Below are positions 9,992 to 18,777 of a DNA stretch of 64,000 bases, piece by piece (the stretch's first letter is position 1; each line of letters begins with the position of its first letter). The position numbers and the translations under genes were made by a program. The DNA lies in assembly GCA_963754645.1 (NCBI GenBank), contig CAVWGP010000011.1, positions 186,001-250,000 of the forward strand. Direction: 5' to 3'. Under the pieces are notes generated by a model. The model ran no database searches. It was given only the letters and a program-made list of their open reading frames with translations, and was not told the DNA's origin. The DNA comes from CAVWGP01 sp963754645. GTDB taxonomy: Bacteria > Pseudomonadota > Alphaproteobacteria > Bin65.

Positions 9992-10852
9992 ATGACCGCC
10001 ATCCCAATCGCGCCCGCTTCTGGCACTGGCGCGCCGCGCTATCTCCGCCGATCCGCCGCGGAAAATTATCTCGCCCTGCCGCCGGGCAGCCTTGCCAAGC
10101 TGGCATGCTTCGGCACCGGGCCGCGAATGTCGAAGCTCGGCCGCCGCGTTCTCTATGACGTTGGCGACCTGGACGCCTGGGTTGCCGCGCACAAAGTCGC
10201 ATCGCTGCCGAAGCCCGCACCCGCGCGGCGCGATGAGGCGGCGCCATGCACCCCGAACGCAAACGCCCGGCGATGGCAACGCCGGGCGCTCATGCGGGAT
10301 TTCGTAACAGCTTCAACGATCCGTTTCTACCGCATCGGCAGCCGCAGGGAAGCCCCGCCGCGCGGCGTCAACATCGGCGCCGACCGGTTCGGCATCCGCT
10401 ACCCGCTTGCGGCGAAGCCCGAACGCATCGTCACCGACGGCAAACGATTTCAGCTCTGCAGCGACAAGTTGCTCGGGCTCGACGCACTCGTTTACCCCGA
10501 ACTCGGTTACGGATTCGAGATAGTCGAGCGCGTCGCCTGGCGGCCATCGCGTCCAGAGCTGTGGTGGGTCGAGCGCGAGAACCTGCCGTTGATCGGCGAG
10601 CGTTTCTTGGATCTGGCCGCGCTGCGTCGCGAGCCAGCTTTTCTCGTCGAAACGCCGGCCGACTTCGTCGCGACCGATCCGGCGCGCAATCCGATTTGCA
10701 TCCTCGCTTGGCATTGCGACCCGCGCTTTGCGATTCGCGAAGTTGCACGCGTCGTCTGTGCAAGCGAACGACTCGCGCGCTGGTTGCACCAGCAAATTCA
10801 AAAATGCGCTGCCCCTAATTTCTCAATCGAAGTATGCCGCCATGCCCGATAG
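9992..10852 (+). CDS. AlpA-like HTH regulator fused to an unknown C-terminal domain
   Basis: Starts at the ATG at 9992, about 10 bases after GAGGA. Residues 15-65 (RYLRRSAAENYLALPPGSLA to LYDVGDLDAWVAAHKV) match AlpA/excisionase-type winged helix-turn-helix proteins, which in islands often control integrase expression. Instead of stopping near 75 residues, the frame runs on for about 210 more, with FGIRYPLAAKPERIVTDGKR and RPELWWVERENLPLIGE. I do not recognise this part. Another ATG at 10246 in a different frame hints at the original junction of two genes, so a shift near there is possible. The stop overlaps the next gene's start by 11 bases, implying translational coupling. Confidence 0.6.
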   Translation: MTAIPIAPASGTGAPRYLRRSAAENYLALPPGSLAKLACFGTGPRMSKLGRRVLYDVGDLDAWVAAHKVASLPKPAPARRDEAAPCTPNANARRWQRRALMRDFVTASTIRFYRIGSRREAPPRGVNIGADRFGIRYPLAAKPERIVTDGKRFQLCSDKLLGLDALVYPELGYGFEIVERVAWRPSRPELWWVERENLPLIGERFLDLAALRREPAFLVETPADFVATDPARNPICILAWHCDPRFAIREVARVVCASERLARWLHQQIQKCAAPNFSIEVCRHAR

Positions 10853-12454
10853 TCCGCATGATCCGGTGTTGAGCCTGCCCGATGAAGCGGAAGCCGTTTC
10901 GGAAGCCGATGCCGACGGTCGCCATCTTGACGAAGCCGTTGCCAAGCTGGCCGCTTTGTCCGAAGGCCGATATGAACAGTACCGCAGGGGCGAGGCGAAG
11001 CGCCTCAATGTCCGCGCCGCGGTGCTCGACCGCCTGGTTGAAAATGCGCGGCACGTCACCGGCGATAGTCGGGCCGGCCGGCCGCTCTCGCTTCAAGAAC
11101 ACGAACCTTGGCCCGTGCCGGTGGATGGAGCGGCGCTGTTGGCAGAAGTGTCTACAACCGTGTGCCGCTACGTGGCGTTGCCGTCCCATCGGCACGCTGA
11201 TGCGATCGCTCTCTGGGTCGTCCACACTTTCGTCTATGACGCCTCGCCGATAACGCCAAGACTGGCGATCACGTCCGCCGAGAAGCGCTGCGGCAAGTCC
11301 CGCCTGCTTACGCTTCTATCGATGCTCACGCCCCGTTCGCTCAAGGCCGACAACGTGACGCCATCGATCATGTTCCGCGTCATCGAGCTTGCGCGTCCGA
11401 CGCTACTCATCGATGAGTTTGATTCCTTCGGTGCTGACAACAACGAATTGCGCGGAATTGTCAATAGCGGCCACGACTCGAAAGGCACCGTCCCTCGCAA
11501 CGTTGCTTCGGGGAACGACTACGAACCGCGGCTATTCGCGACCTTCGCCCCTGTTGCAATCGCGGCCATTGGGCGCTTGCCTGGGACGATCGAGGATCGC
11601 TCGATCCTCATTCCGATGCGCCGCAAGACCGTAAACGAGCGAACAGAGCGAACTCCGCTCCGACCGGCCGGAATTGCTCAAGCCGCTGGCGCAGCGCTGC
11701 GCGCGCTGGGCGGCAGATTTCCGCAATTCTTTCGGTCAAGCCGACCCGAATGTTCCCGACGCCCTTCATGATCGCGCGGCCGATAATTGGCGACCGTTGC
11801 TCGCCATCGCCGACGTGGCCGGCGGCGATTGGCCGGAACGCGGACGCGCCGCGGCGCTGGCGCTGAGCGGAATCGGCGAAGATCATTCGCACGGGGTCAT
11901 GCTCTTGGCTGACCTAGCCATGTTCTTCGAATCGAGCGCTTCGGATCGCCTCGCTTCGCAAGCGATCGTCGATCACCTGGCGGCATTGGAGGATCGGCCG
12001 TGGCCGGAATACAAGAACGGCGAGGCGATCACGAAGAACCAGCTCGCGCGGCTGTTGGCGCGTTACGAAATTTCCTCCAGAACGATTCGCCTTTCCGACG
12101 GCACGACGCCGAAAGGCTACTACCGCGCTGCCTTCGACGATGCCTTTGCGCGCTACCTTCCCGCTGCGAAGCGCCACAGCGCCACAAGCCCGGCGGAATC
12201 GGCGTTTTCCGTCCGAATCCGAAACGCCACAAGCGGCCGACTGTGGCGCTTCGCAAAGGGGCAAGAATGCCAGCAATGACGCCGCTTGTGGCGCTGTGGC
12301 GTTTCCGCCAGCAGATGGCTCGGACGCCGCGCAAGAAGGATCGAAATCGACACTTGACCCTGCCGAAGCCGAGGAACGAGCGGCGATCCGTGAGCACGAC
12401 GGCGGCTTGTCACGGGCCGAAGCAGAGGCTCTAAGTTTGCCTAAGAGTTCTTAG
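10842..12454 (+). pseudogene. DUF3631 (replication/helicase-type) protein, two +1 frameshifts
   Basis: Large island protein of the DUF3631 type, usually linked to element replication. The first frame has a P-loop-like ITSAEKRCGKSRLLTLLSML, an acidic motif LLIDEFDSF and the sensor-like GNDYEPRLFATFAPVAIAAI. At 11651 an extra base (gcgAactcc) breaks it; the +1 frame continues as ELLKPLAQRCARWAAD, then DRAADNWRPLLAIADVAGG. A second +1 shift between 12184 and 12222 leads into the C-terminal tail (EERAAIREHDGGLSRAEAEA) ending at 12454. Without the shifts the protein would be about 530 residues. The surrounding sequence is otherwise well kept, so these may be sequencing errors. A cluster of inverted repeats lies inside its 3' part. 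Confidence 0.72.
12166..12301. repeat. Cluster of inverted GCCACA/TGTGGC repeats inside the DUF3631 gene
   Basis: Six GCCACA/TGTGGC motifs in about 135 bases. Two interlocking perfect inverted repeats are visible. CGCCACAGCGCCACAAGC at 12172-12189 pairs with its complement at 12284-12301. GCGAAGCGCCACAG at 12166-12179 pairs with 12241-12254. The 10-base part CGCCACAAGC recurs at 12225. This looks like iterons or a regulatory hairpin array; a role in replication is inference. Confidence 0.6.
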
Positions 12455-12556
12455 AACCTAAGTGATATTGTTGATGCGTTGATCGTCCACAAGGGCGCGG
12501 CGCGACACGATCGACGTTTATTTGATTGAGCGCTAACGACGCAGGAGTGAGTTCAG

Positions 12557-13501
12557 ATGGGCAAACAAGAAGATATCCAGGCTTGGGAGTCGCGTCTTCG
12601 AGATGCCTTTTCTTACAATGGCGTCGTTGGAGGGCGCTTGTTGCCCGCCATCATGCGAATGGAGGAATCGTGCGGCGCAAATTACGTGCTCACCTATAAG
12701 GGGCATCGCGCTCTCACGGACTCGTTTCTCGACTTCTTCGCGGTCACGTTGGACGACGTTGCAAGTAAGGCAAAGAATCATGGCTGGCCCAAGGAGATGC
12801 CCTACTACAGCATTTGCTTGGCTTCGTTCCTTACGTTGTTCAGGTCCATGCGCGCCGCTGAGATCGTAGCCGTGAATGGATATCCGCTGGATGGCTACGC
12901 CCTATTAAGAAACGCCAAGATCAAGCGCTGCATCTCGGGGCCATCGCGGGTGGTCTATCTTCTTTCTCCGATTTGCATGGAGGTAAGGGACTGACGAGTG
13001 GCCGAAAGTTGACGAGCGCCGAAATGGATAAAGTCCTTGGCAACAGAAAAAAGGAGGAACATCGAATTAGGCGACACATGGTGGGCAAAGATTTGGGTTT
13101 AGCCACGGACCAAATCGAAGAGTTACAACACTGGGAGAGTCTCTTCAACTATGAGGTTCACGGATCACGCTTCACGTTTCTGCAAACCGGCGCGTGGATA
13201 TTTGAATTTAACGAAGCCATTTTCGATCGGACCTCTACCGAATGAGGACAGCGTTGCGCTTTTCATGAATCGATTTTCTGAGATTTCTTGGATGATCCAT
13301 CGAACGTTGATGTACTTGCAACGACGAGATCGCCCGTTCGATGCCGCGTGGATCAGTAAGTGGCGGATATTGGATGAGTTGACCAGATATATGATTTTGG
13401 GACTTGATACACTTGGTAAGAAAATCGCCAAGGTCTTCGAAGCGATGATCGACGCAAAATTCCCATTCGGGCCAACGACGATGTATATCGAACGACCCTA
13501 A
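12557..13501 (+). pseudogene. Unknown cargo protein, two compensating frameshifts
   Basis: Starts at the ATG at 12557 after AGGAGTGAG. Spliced across a -1 shift near 12918 and a +1 shift near 13235, it gives about 315 residues of mostly helical sequence: SRLRDAFSYNGVVGGRLLPA, RSMRAAEIVAVNGYPLDGYA, HLGAIAGGLSSFSDLHGG, EMDKVLGNRKKEEHRIRRHM, LFMNRFSEISWMIHRTLMYL. I do not recognise the family. Codon and base use is more AT-rich than the flanks, which fits recent gain by the element. Its position between replication-type and HTH genes is a typical cargo slot where defence genes are found, but no nuclease or toxin motif is visible. Confidence 0.6.
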
Positions 13502-13884
13502 ACTCGAGGCGCTAATTAGGCTGGAGCAGCAATGCAGCCGTTGTAACCTATGTCGCCTCTGGGGTGCGTTGTCCTTCCGCTCGAACATCGCTAAAAAGTG
13601 ACCTGAGATGGCTGCAAAGGATCGGTACTGGCCACAATGCCATAGCTGGTGCCAGAGGAAGGCTCCTCAGCATTGACCGCCCTGTTTGCACCAAAACAGG
13701 GTGCATCGGAGCGTTGAACTTGCATGGGAGACGGCGTTCGCGTCGGGGCAATAGTCGGTTTCTCAAAGTGCCGCGACATAGAGGGCTAACCTTGTGAATG
13801 GCGCCGCTGCCGATTTTGATCGTGCACATTCCACCGCATCGGTGCGGCATTGTCAGTTTCCGCGATTCGGCATATTCCCACGCC
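13502..13884. other. Gene-poor region of the element
   Basis: About 380 bases with no supported gene. Frames on both strands (such as 13564-13797 plus and 13548-14006 minus) are Arg/Pro/Ser-rich, lack ribosome sites, and overlap the next gene. I see no terminator or obvious repeat. Confidence 0.5.
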
Positions 13885-14280
13885 ATGACCCGCCACTTGA
13901 TAGCTCTGCATGATCGCAATGCGATCGACCGGCGCAGCCCGCCGGCGCGCAAGCGTGGCGCTCCCTTCGGCAACACCAATGCGCGGCGCTTCGGCGGCAA
14001 GGTCAAGGCGGCAGTCGATCTCCTTTTGGTTGATCCCGAGGCGCGGTTTACAGCCGCGGCGGAAAAGGCCGGATGCCATCGCCGGGCGATCTACGCAGCT
14101 CTGGGTAAGCCGCATGTTCAAGCGTACGCCGCCGAGTGCATGAAGCGCAGCCTGTCGGTGTTCGGCTACATCCGCGTGTCGCGTGTCGTGCTCGATTTGA
14201 TGGAGAACGCGCGAAGCGAGCGCGTGCGCGCCGATATCGTGCTGGCCGTGCTCAAGCAGCATCGGATGTTCGAAGCGTAA
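13885..14280 (+). CDS. Small HTH protein resembling phage terminase small subunits
   Basis: A 131-residue protein from the ATG at 13885; a longer frame from GTG 13798 is possible but unlike coding sequence. The RKRGAPFGNTNARRFGG segment near the N-terminus is the GxPxGNxNA signature common in phage small terminases and related HTH proteins. It is followed by a helix-turn-helix-like stretch (FTAAAEKAGCHRRAIYAALG) and a helical C-terminus. It is the last gene before the right attachment site. A packaging role would fit a phage satellite, but with no large terminase present a regulatory role is equally possible. Confidence 0.6.
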   Translation: MTRHLIALHDRNAIDRRSPPARKRGAPFGNTNARRFGGKVKAAVDLLLVDPEARFTAAAEKAGCHRRAIYAALGKPHVQAYAAECMKRSLSVFGYIRVSRVVLDLMENARSERVRADIVLAVLKQHRMFEA

Positions 14281-14331
14281 ACGATTCGTCGCCGGCGCCG
14301 ACGCGGCGAATCGAGGCGCGTTTGCCGAACT

Positions 14332-14353
14332 CGGTGGTTGCCCGGTGGTTGCC
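14332..14353. repeat. Subterminal tandem 11-bp repeat, tRNA end
   Basis: Two adjacent CGGTGGTTGCC units, identical to the block at 7278-7299, 46 bases inside the right attachment repeat. The same orientation at both ends gives four direct repeats in the circular form of the element, two on each side of the joined att core. Confidence 0.75.
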
Positions 14354-14399
14354 GCGCGTTGAAACCGCCGGCGCTTCGCTTGCTAAGTTATTGATTTTG

Positions 14400-14476
<77 letters not shown>

Positions 14477-14676
14477 CTAGACCCTGCTCTCATAAGCCAT
14501 ATTCGCGACTGCGGCAACGGATTGCCGGGCTGGGCCGAGCCTCGCAGAGCGCCCATTGCCGCGGAGGGATGGCTGCCGGCAATATGGCGTAAACTTATTG
14601 TGCGTAAGGTCGGGGGACTTTGACAGGCAGGGCGGCCCCACTGGGAGCCGGCGCCTCGCCGCGGCGGGTTGATATC

Positions 14677-15420
14677 ATGCGGGAACGGATTGAACGACTT
14701 TCTTTCGTAACGCGGTCGCTCGTGGCCGGCATCGCGGCTGTGGCGGCGGCGGTCAGCATCGTCTTGCCGGTTTCGGCGCAGGGCGATTCGAGCGAATCGT
14801 TCCGCAGCCTGGACCGCAATCGCGACGGCGTCATCATGCTCGACGAAATGACAGCGGCGAGCGACGAACGATTGAAGCGCATGGACAAGAACGGCGACGG
14901 CACGATCGGCCGCGACGAATTCAACGGTTTCCATGCGGCCGAGGCGCGGCAGCGCGCCGACCGCATTTTCAAGGCGCTCGATCGCAACCGCGACGGCCGC
15001 ATCACGGCCGGCGAAGCGCGCGGCGCGCGCGAACAGAATCTCATGCGCTGCGATCTGGACAAGAAGGGCAGCGTGTCGCGCGCCGAATATCTCGAATGCC
15101 AGAAACGCCTCGCCGACCGCTGGGGCGAGCGCATTTTCAAGAGTCTCGACAAGAATAACGACGGCACGATCGCGCGCGAGGAACGGCTCGCCGTGCTGCG
15201 CGATCGCTTTCGCCGGCTCGATGCGAACGGCGACGGCAAGGTGACGCGCGAGGAATTCGCCGAGGCGCATTCGCGCTATCTCGCGAAACGCGAAGCGGCC
15301 CGCAAGCCGGGCGAGAACCGCCCCGGCACGGTGCGCAGCGCGGATGCCCCGCCATATTCGAGGGCGCCGGCGACGACGCCCAACAACGCCGGCAATCCGG
15401 ATATCGATGAGCTCGACTGA
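14677..15420 (+). CDS. Secreted calcium-binding protein with six EF-hand loops
   Basis: The ATG at 14677 gives 247 residues; upstream alternatives add an unlikely leader. After MRERIERLSF comes a hydrophobic signal segment ending near VSAQG. Six EF-hand loops follow: DRNRDGVIMLDE, DKNGDGTIGRDE, DRNRDGRITAGE, DLDKKGSVSRAE, DKNNDGTIAREE and DANGDGKVTREE. All but the fourth keep Asp/Asn at positions 1, 3 and 5 with a closing Glu; the fourth has Lys at position 5. The C-terminal tail is Pro/Ala-rich and disordered. It probably binds calcium in the periplasm as a buffer or sensor. It stands alone next to the tRNA gene. Confidence 0.85.
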   Translation: MRERIERLSFVTRSLVAGIAAVAAAVSIVLPVSAQGDSSESFRSLDRNRDGVIMLDEMTAASDERLKRMDKNGDGTIGRDEFNGFHAAEARQRADRIFKALDRNRDGRITAGEARGAREQNLMRCDLDKKGSVSRAEYLECQKRLADRWGERIFKSLDKNNDGTIAREERLAVLRDRFRRLDANGDGKVTREEFAEAHSRYLAKREAARKPGENRPGTVRSADAPPYSRAPATTPNNAGNPDIDELD

Positions 15421-15426
15421 GTAGGT

Positions 15427-16434
15427 CTATTCGCCGTTCTGGCCTTGGTCGCGCGCCAACAGGGCCCGCTGTCCCGCGCTATCGGCGCCAGACGGCAGGT
15501 CGGCGTCGCGGTCGGCGATCCAGGCGATAACGTCGCGGTGGACGATGTCGGCGCGAAGATCGCGCAGGATCATGTGGTAGCTCTGCGCGTAGACGGCGAA
15601 GCGCTTCATGCGATCGGGAATCCGCCGCGCCACATCCTCGATCGGCCGACGCGGAATGATCTGATCTTTTTCGCCATAGAGCAGCAGCACCGGCGCCTTC
15701 ACGAAGGGTGCCGCGGCATAGGCCGCGTCCATCAGCTCGACCACGCCATAGAGCTTGTCCGCGCGGGCGCCTTTGATGACCATCGGGTCGTTCCCGAGCG
15801 CGCGCAGCAACGCGACATTGTCGCTCGGTACGCGCTTCAAGCCCTCGCCGGTCAGGCGCCACTGCGGCAAGGCGTGCGCCGCAAGCCATAGCGACGCGGT
15901 GTAGTAGATCGGCATCGTCGCGCGGCTCCAAACCGCGGGCGCCGCCAGCACGATGCCATCGAGAAGCGGGCTGTCGTGACGCGTTTGCGCGGCCAGGATA
16001 ACGCCTCCCCCCATGCTCATGCCGGCCGCGTAGACCGGCACATTGGGATGACGCTCGCGCACCAGGCGCACAACCGCGGCAAAATCGCCGGTCAGGACCT
16101 CGGTTCCGGCCCAGATGCCGCGCTGCGCCGTGCCGCCGAAGCCGCGCTGATCGTAGGCATAGGTGGCGATACCGCTTTGCCGCCAAGTCTCGGCCGGAAT
16201 CGCATAGGCGGCGGAATAATCGTTCATGCCGTGCAGGCCGACGATCACGCCCGTGATCTTGCCTTTGGGCAGCCAGACCCGCAGCGGCAGCCGCGCGCCG
16301 TCGGCCATGTGCACGGCCTCGGCATCCATGCTGGGCGCGACGAAAGGCCGGCCGAGGATCTGGGTCTGCGGCGCGCATGCTTGGCTTAGAATTGCCAACC
16401 CCGCCGCCGCGGCTATGGCAAGGATCCTGTTCAT
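15427..16434 (-). CDS. Lipoprotein alpha/beta hydrolase (monoglyceride-lipase-like)
   Basis: A 335-residue hydrolase with a lipobox (LAILSQAC, acylated Cys about 20), so it is probably tethered to the outer or inner membrane facing the periplasm. The fold is shown by VGLHGMNDYSAAY (oxyanion region), YDQRGFGGT, the nucleophile elbow AGMSMGGG, YGEKDQIIPRRP (acid) and a late His in AQSYHMILRDL. The sequence resembles Hydrolase_4/monoacylglycerol lipases. Its start overlaps the ABC ATPase stop by 4 bases (ATGA), so the two are translated together. The substrate is unknown; a lipid ester is likely from the family. Confidence 0.88.
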   Translation of the reverse strand: MNRILAIAAAAGLAILSQACAPQTQILGRPFVAPSMDAEAVHMADGARLPLRVWLPKGKITGVIVGLHGMNDYSAAYAIPAETWRQSGIATYAYDQRGFGGTAQRGIWAGTEVLTGDFAAVVRLVRERHPNVPVYAAGMSMGGGVILAAQTRHDSPLLDGIVLAAPAVWSRATMPIYYTASLWLAAHALPQWRLTGEGLKRVPSDNVALLRALGNDPMVIKGARADKLYGVVELMDAAYAAAPFVKAPVLLLYGEKDQIIPRRPIEDVARRIPDRMKRFAVYAQSYHMILRDLRADIVHRDVIAWIADRDADLPSGADSAGQRALLARDQGQNGE

Positions 16435-17453
16435 GGGCGCGCCGCCGCGCCGGCATCCGGCGCGGTCAAATGAAGGAACAAGTCTTCCAGATCGCTTTCA
16501 TAAGTCGAGAGGTCGGCGATCGGCAGTCCCGCGGCGCGAACCGCTTCGAGAATATCGGCAATGCGCGTTTCGCTCGGGCGATAATGCACGACCAGATGGC
16601 GCGGCGATTGCAGCTGTGCGGAGAAGCGCGCGAGCGCCGCCGGCAAAGCGTCCAGATCGGCGGCCAGCGTGATGGCCAGCTCTTTGCGATCCAGGCGCTG
16701 CAGCAAGGCGGCGGTTGTATCGCAGGCAATGACTTTGCCGTGGTGGATGATCGCGATACGATCGCAAAGTTCCTCGGCCTCCTCGAGGTAGTGCGTCGTC
16801 AGCAAAATGGTGACGCCGGCGCGGTTGAGCGCCCTTATGTGGCCCCAAAGCGTTTGCCGGAGTTCGACATCGACCCCCGCGGTCGGCTCGTCGAGGACCA
16901 GGATCGGCGGGCTGTGCACCATGGCTTTGGCGACCATGAGCCGCCGCCGCATGCCGCCTGAGAGGGCGCGCGAATAGGCATTGGCCTTATCGGCGAGGCC
17001 GACCAGGGCGAGCAATTCCGCCGTCCGCCGCGCCGCCGGGGGCACGCCGAACAATCCGGCCTGGAGATCGAGCAGCCGCCGCGGCGTGAAAAAAGCATCG
17101 AGATTGAGTTCCTGCGGCACGACGCCGATCGCGGCGCGCGCCTGGCGCGGCGCCCGATCGATATCGTGGTTCCATATCTCGGCCTTGCCCGATGTCTTGT
17201 TGACGATGCCGGCCAGGATATTGATGAGCGTCGACTTTCCCGCGCCATTGGGTCCCAACAGGCCAAACAGCGAGCCGCGCGGGATCGACAGATCGACGGC
17301 ATCCAGGGCGGTTTTTGCCGGCGATTTTTTCGTCGCGCCATAAATCTTGCACAGCCCGGCGACGCGGATGGCGGCCTCGGGCAAGATCAGGCTCGGCGAA
17401 GGCTGCAGGCCGTCCACGTTGGCTCCGTCAGAATGAAAGGCGTTCGAGGTCAA
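16431..17453 (-). CDS. ABC transporter ATP-binding protein (DrrA/YadG type)
   Basis: A 340-residue ATPase with all the canonical motifs: Walker A GPNGAGKST near residue 70, Q-loop VVPQELN, signature LSGGMRRRL, Walker B ILVLDEPTAGVD and the switch His in LLTTHYLEE. A C-terminal extension is typical of ABC-2 exporters. No permease gene is adjacent: downstream is a lipoprotein hydrolase, and the upstream region holds no membrane protein. The partner permease must be elsewhere or outside this operon. The substrate cannot be inferred. Confidence 0.9.
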   Translation of the reverse strand: MTSNAFHSDGANVDGLQPSPSLILPEAAIRVAGLCKIYGATKKSPAKTALDAVDLSIPRGSLFGLLGPNGAGKSTLINILAGIVNKTSGKAEIWNHDIDRAPRQARAAIGVVPQELNLDAFFTPRRLLDLQAGLFGVPPAARRTAELLALVGLADKANAYSRALSGGMRRRLMVAKAMVHSPPILVLDEPTAGVDVELRQTLWGHIRALNRAGVTILLTTHYLEEAEELCDRIAIIHHGKVIACDTTAALLQRLDRKELAITLAADLDALPAALARFSAQLQSPRHLVVHYRPSETRIADILEAVRAAGLPIADLSTYESDLEDLFLHLTAPDAGAAARP

Positions 17454-17687
17454 GCGCTTGTTCGTAGCGCGGCGCCGGGACTATGTCATCCCATGGAGTT
17501 TCGCGAAAATTTCAGTACAAAACGTGAAAATGAACGCCTTTGTCGGCATGCGGGAGGCATTTGGTCGCGTGCGGGATCGTTATGCGCGCCAACCGGTTGC
17601 GTTGAATATTCAGCTGACTATTATGCGCTCCGCGCGCTGGCAGGGGACCGGCGCAGGCAACCACCCCATTGTTTGAAGCCATACCGA

Positions 17688-17867
17688 ATGCAACCGCCCG
17701 AGACAATCGAGGTCGAGAACCACACGGTCGCCTGCGACGGCGGCAACGGTCCGCTCGGCCATCCTCGCGTTTTTCTCAATATGGGCGGCGACGAGCACGT
17801 CGATTGCCCCTATTGCGGGCGGCGCTACGTCGTCAAGGCCGGCGCCCACGGCGCCGCGCCGCACTGA
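17688..17867 (+). CDS. Small CHCC-type zinc-finger protein
   Basis: A 59-residue protein that carries the zf-CHCC pattern: VACDGG, then LGHPRVFLNMGG and VDCPYCGRRYVV, giving Cys-His-Cys-Cys ligands. Bacterial members resemble the zinc-binding core of the mitochondrial complex I accessory subunit NDUFS6. The ATG at 17688 is chosen because the sequence upstream in frame is a shadow of the divergent ABC gene region. The FAA hydrolase gene follows 46 bases later in the same direction, so the two are probably co-transcribed. Confidence 0.85.
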   Translation: MQPPETIEVENHTVACDGGNGPLGHPRVFLNMGGDEHVDCPYCGRRYVVKAGAHGAAPH

Positions 17868-17913
17868 CGCGCGGCGCGATCCGCAGCAACCTCCAACCAC
17901 GAAAGCATCGTCC

Positions 17914-18768
17914 ATGAAACTCGTTAGTTTTTTGCGTAACCGCAAGCCCAGCTGGGGCGTCGTCGTCGACAACGGCGGAATAATCGATTGTGGCGCCAAG
18001 CTCGGCAAGAAGTACCCGGATCTGCGCGCCCTGCTCGAGACCAAAGGCGTCGGCGCGGTCAAGAATTGGATCAAGAACAAGAAGCCGGACACCAGCCTTT
18101 CCAAGGTGACGCTGCTGCCGGTGATCGGCAACCCCGACAAGGTTCTGTGCATCGGACTCAATTATAAGACGCACATCGCCGAAACCGGGCGCAGCGACAG
18201 CCCCTACCCCACCATCTTCACGCGCTTCACGAACACCCAGGTGGGACACGGCCAGCCGATGATCCGGCCGAAAGTGTCGGAAAAATTCGATTACGAGGGC
18301 GAGTTCGCCGTCATCATCGGCCGCCGCGGCCGCCACATCGCCAAGCCCGACGCGTTGAAGTACATCGCGGGCTATTCTTGCTACAATGACGGCTCGATCC
18401 GCGACTGGCAGCGCCACACCAGCCAGTTCATCCCGGGCAAGAACTTCCCCGCCACCGGCGGCTTCGGCCCGTGGATGGTGACGAGCGACGAGATTCGCGA
18501 TCCGACCAAGATGACGCTGTTGACGCGCCTCAACGGGCAGGAGCTGCAGCGCGCCACCACCGATCTTCTCGTCTTCGACGTGCCGACGCTCATCAACTAT
18601 ATTTCGACATTCACCGAACTGGTACCGGGCGACGTGATCGTGACCGGCACGCCAGGCGGCGTCGGTTTCGTGCGCACGCCGCCGATTTTCATGAAAGCCG
18701 GCGATACGGTCGAAGTCGATGTCGACAAGATCGGCGTGCTGGTCAACACCATCAAGGACGAAGCCTAG
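17914..18768 (+). CDS. Fumarylacetoacetate hydrolase family protein
   Basis: A 284-residue metal-dependent C-C hydrolase or hydratase of the FAH fold, cytoplasmic, acting on 2-keto acids in aromatic or amino acid breakdown. Visible motifs are VLCIGLNYKTHIAETGR, the metal-binding FDYEGEFAVIIGR, YSCYNDGSIRDWQ and GDVIVTGTPGGVGFVR. The N-terminal region (MKLVSFLRNRKPSWGVV) is the usual FAH cap strand. An MFS permease gene begins 10 bases after its stop, hinting at uptake of the substrate or a related acid. The exact substrate cannot be told from sequence alone. Confidence 0.92.
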   Translation: MKLVSFLRNRKPSWGVVVDNGGIIDCGAKLGKKYPDLRALLETKGVGAVKNWIKNKKPDTSLSKVTLLPVIGNPDKVLCIGLNYKTHIAETGRSDSPYPTIFTRFTNTQVGHGQPMIRPKVSEKFDYEGEFAVIIGRRGRHIAKPDALKYIAGYSCYNDGSIRDWQRHTSQFIPGKNFPATGGFGPWMVTSDEIRDPTKMTLLTRLNGQELQRATTDLLVFDVPTLINYISTFTELVPGDVIVTGTPGGVGFVRTPPIFMKAGDTVEVDVDKIGVLVNTIKDEA

Positions 18769-18777
18769 CCGGCCGGC

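Noticed and set aside
13548..14006. 152-codon minus-strand ORF in the element
   Set aside because: Overlaps the small HTH gene and is Arg/Pro-rich without motifs.
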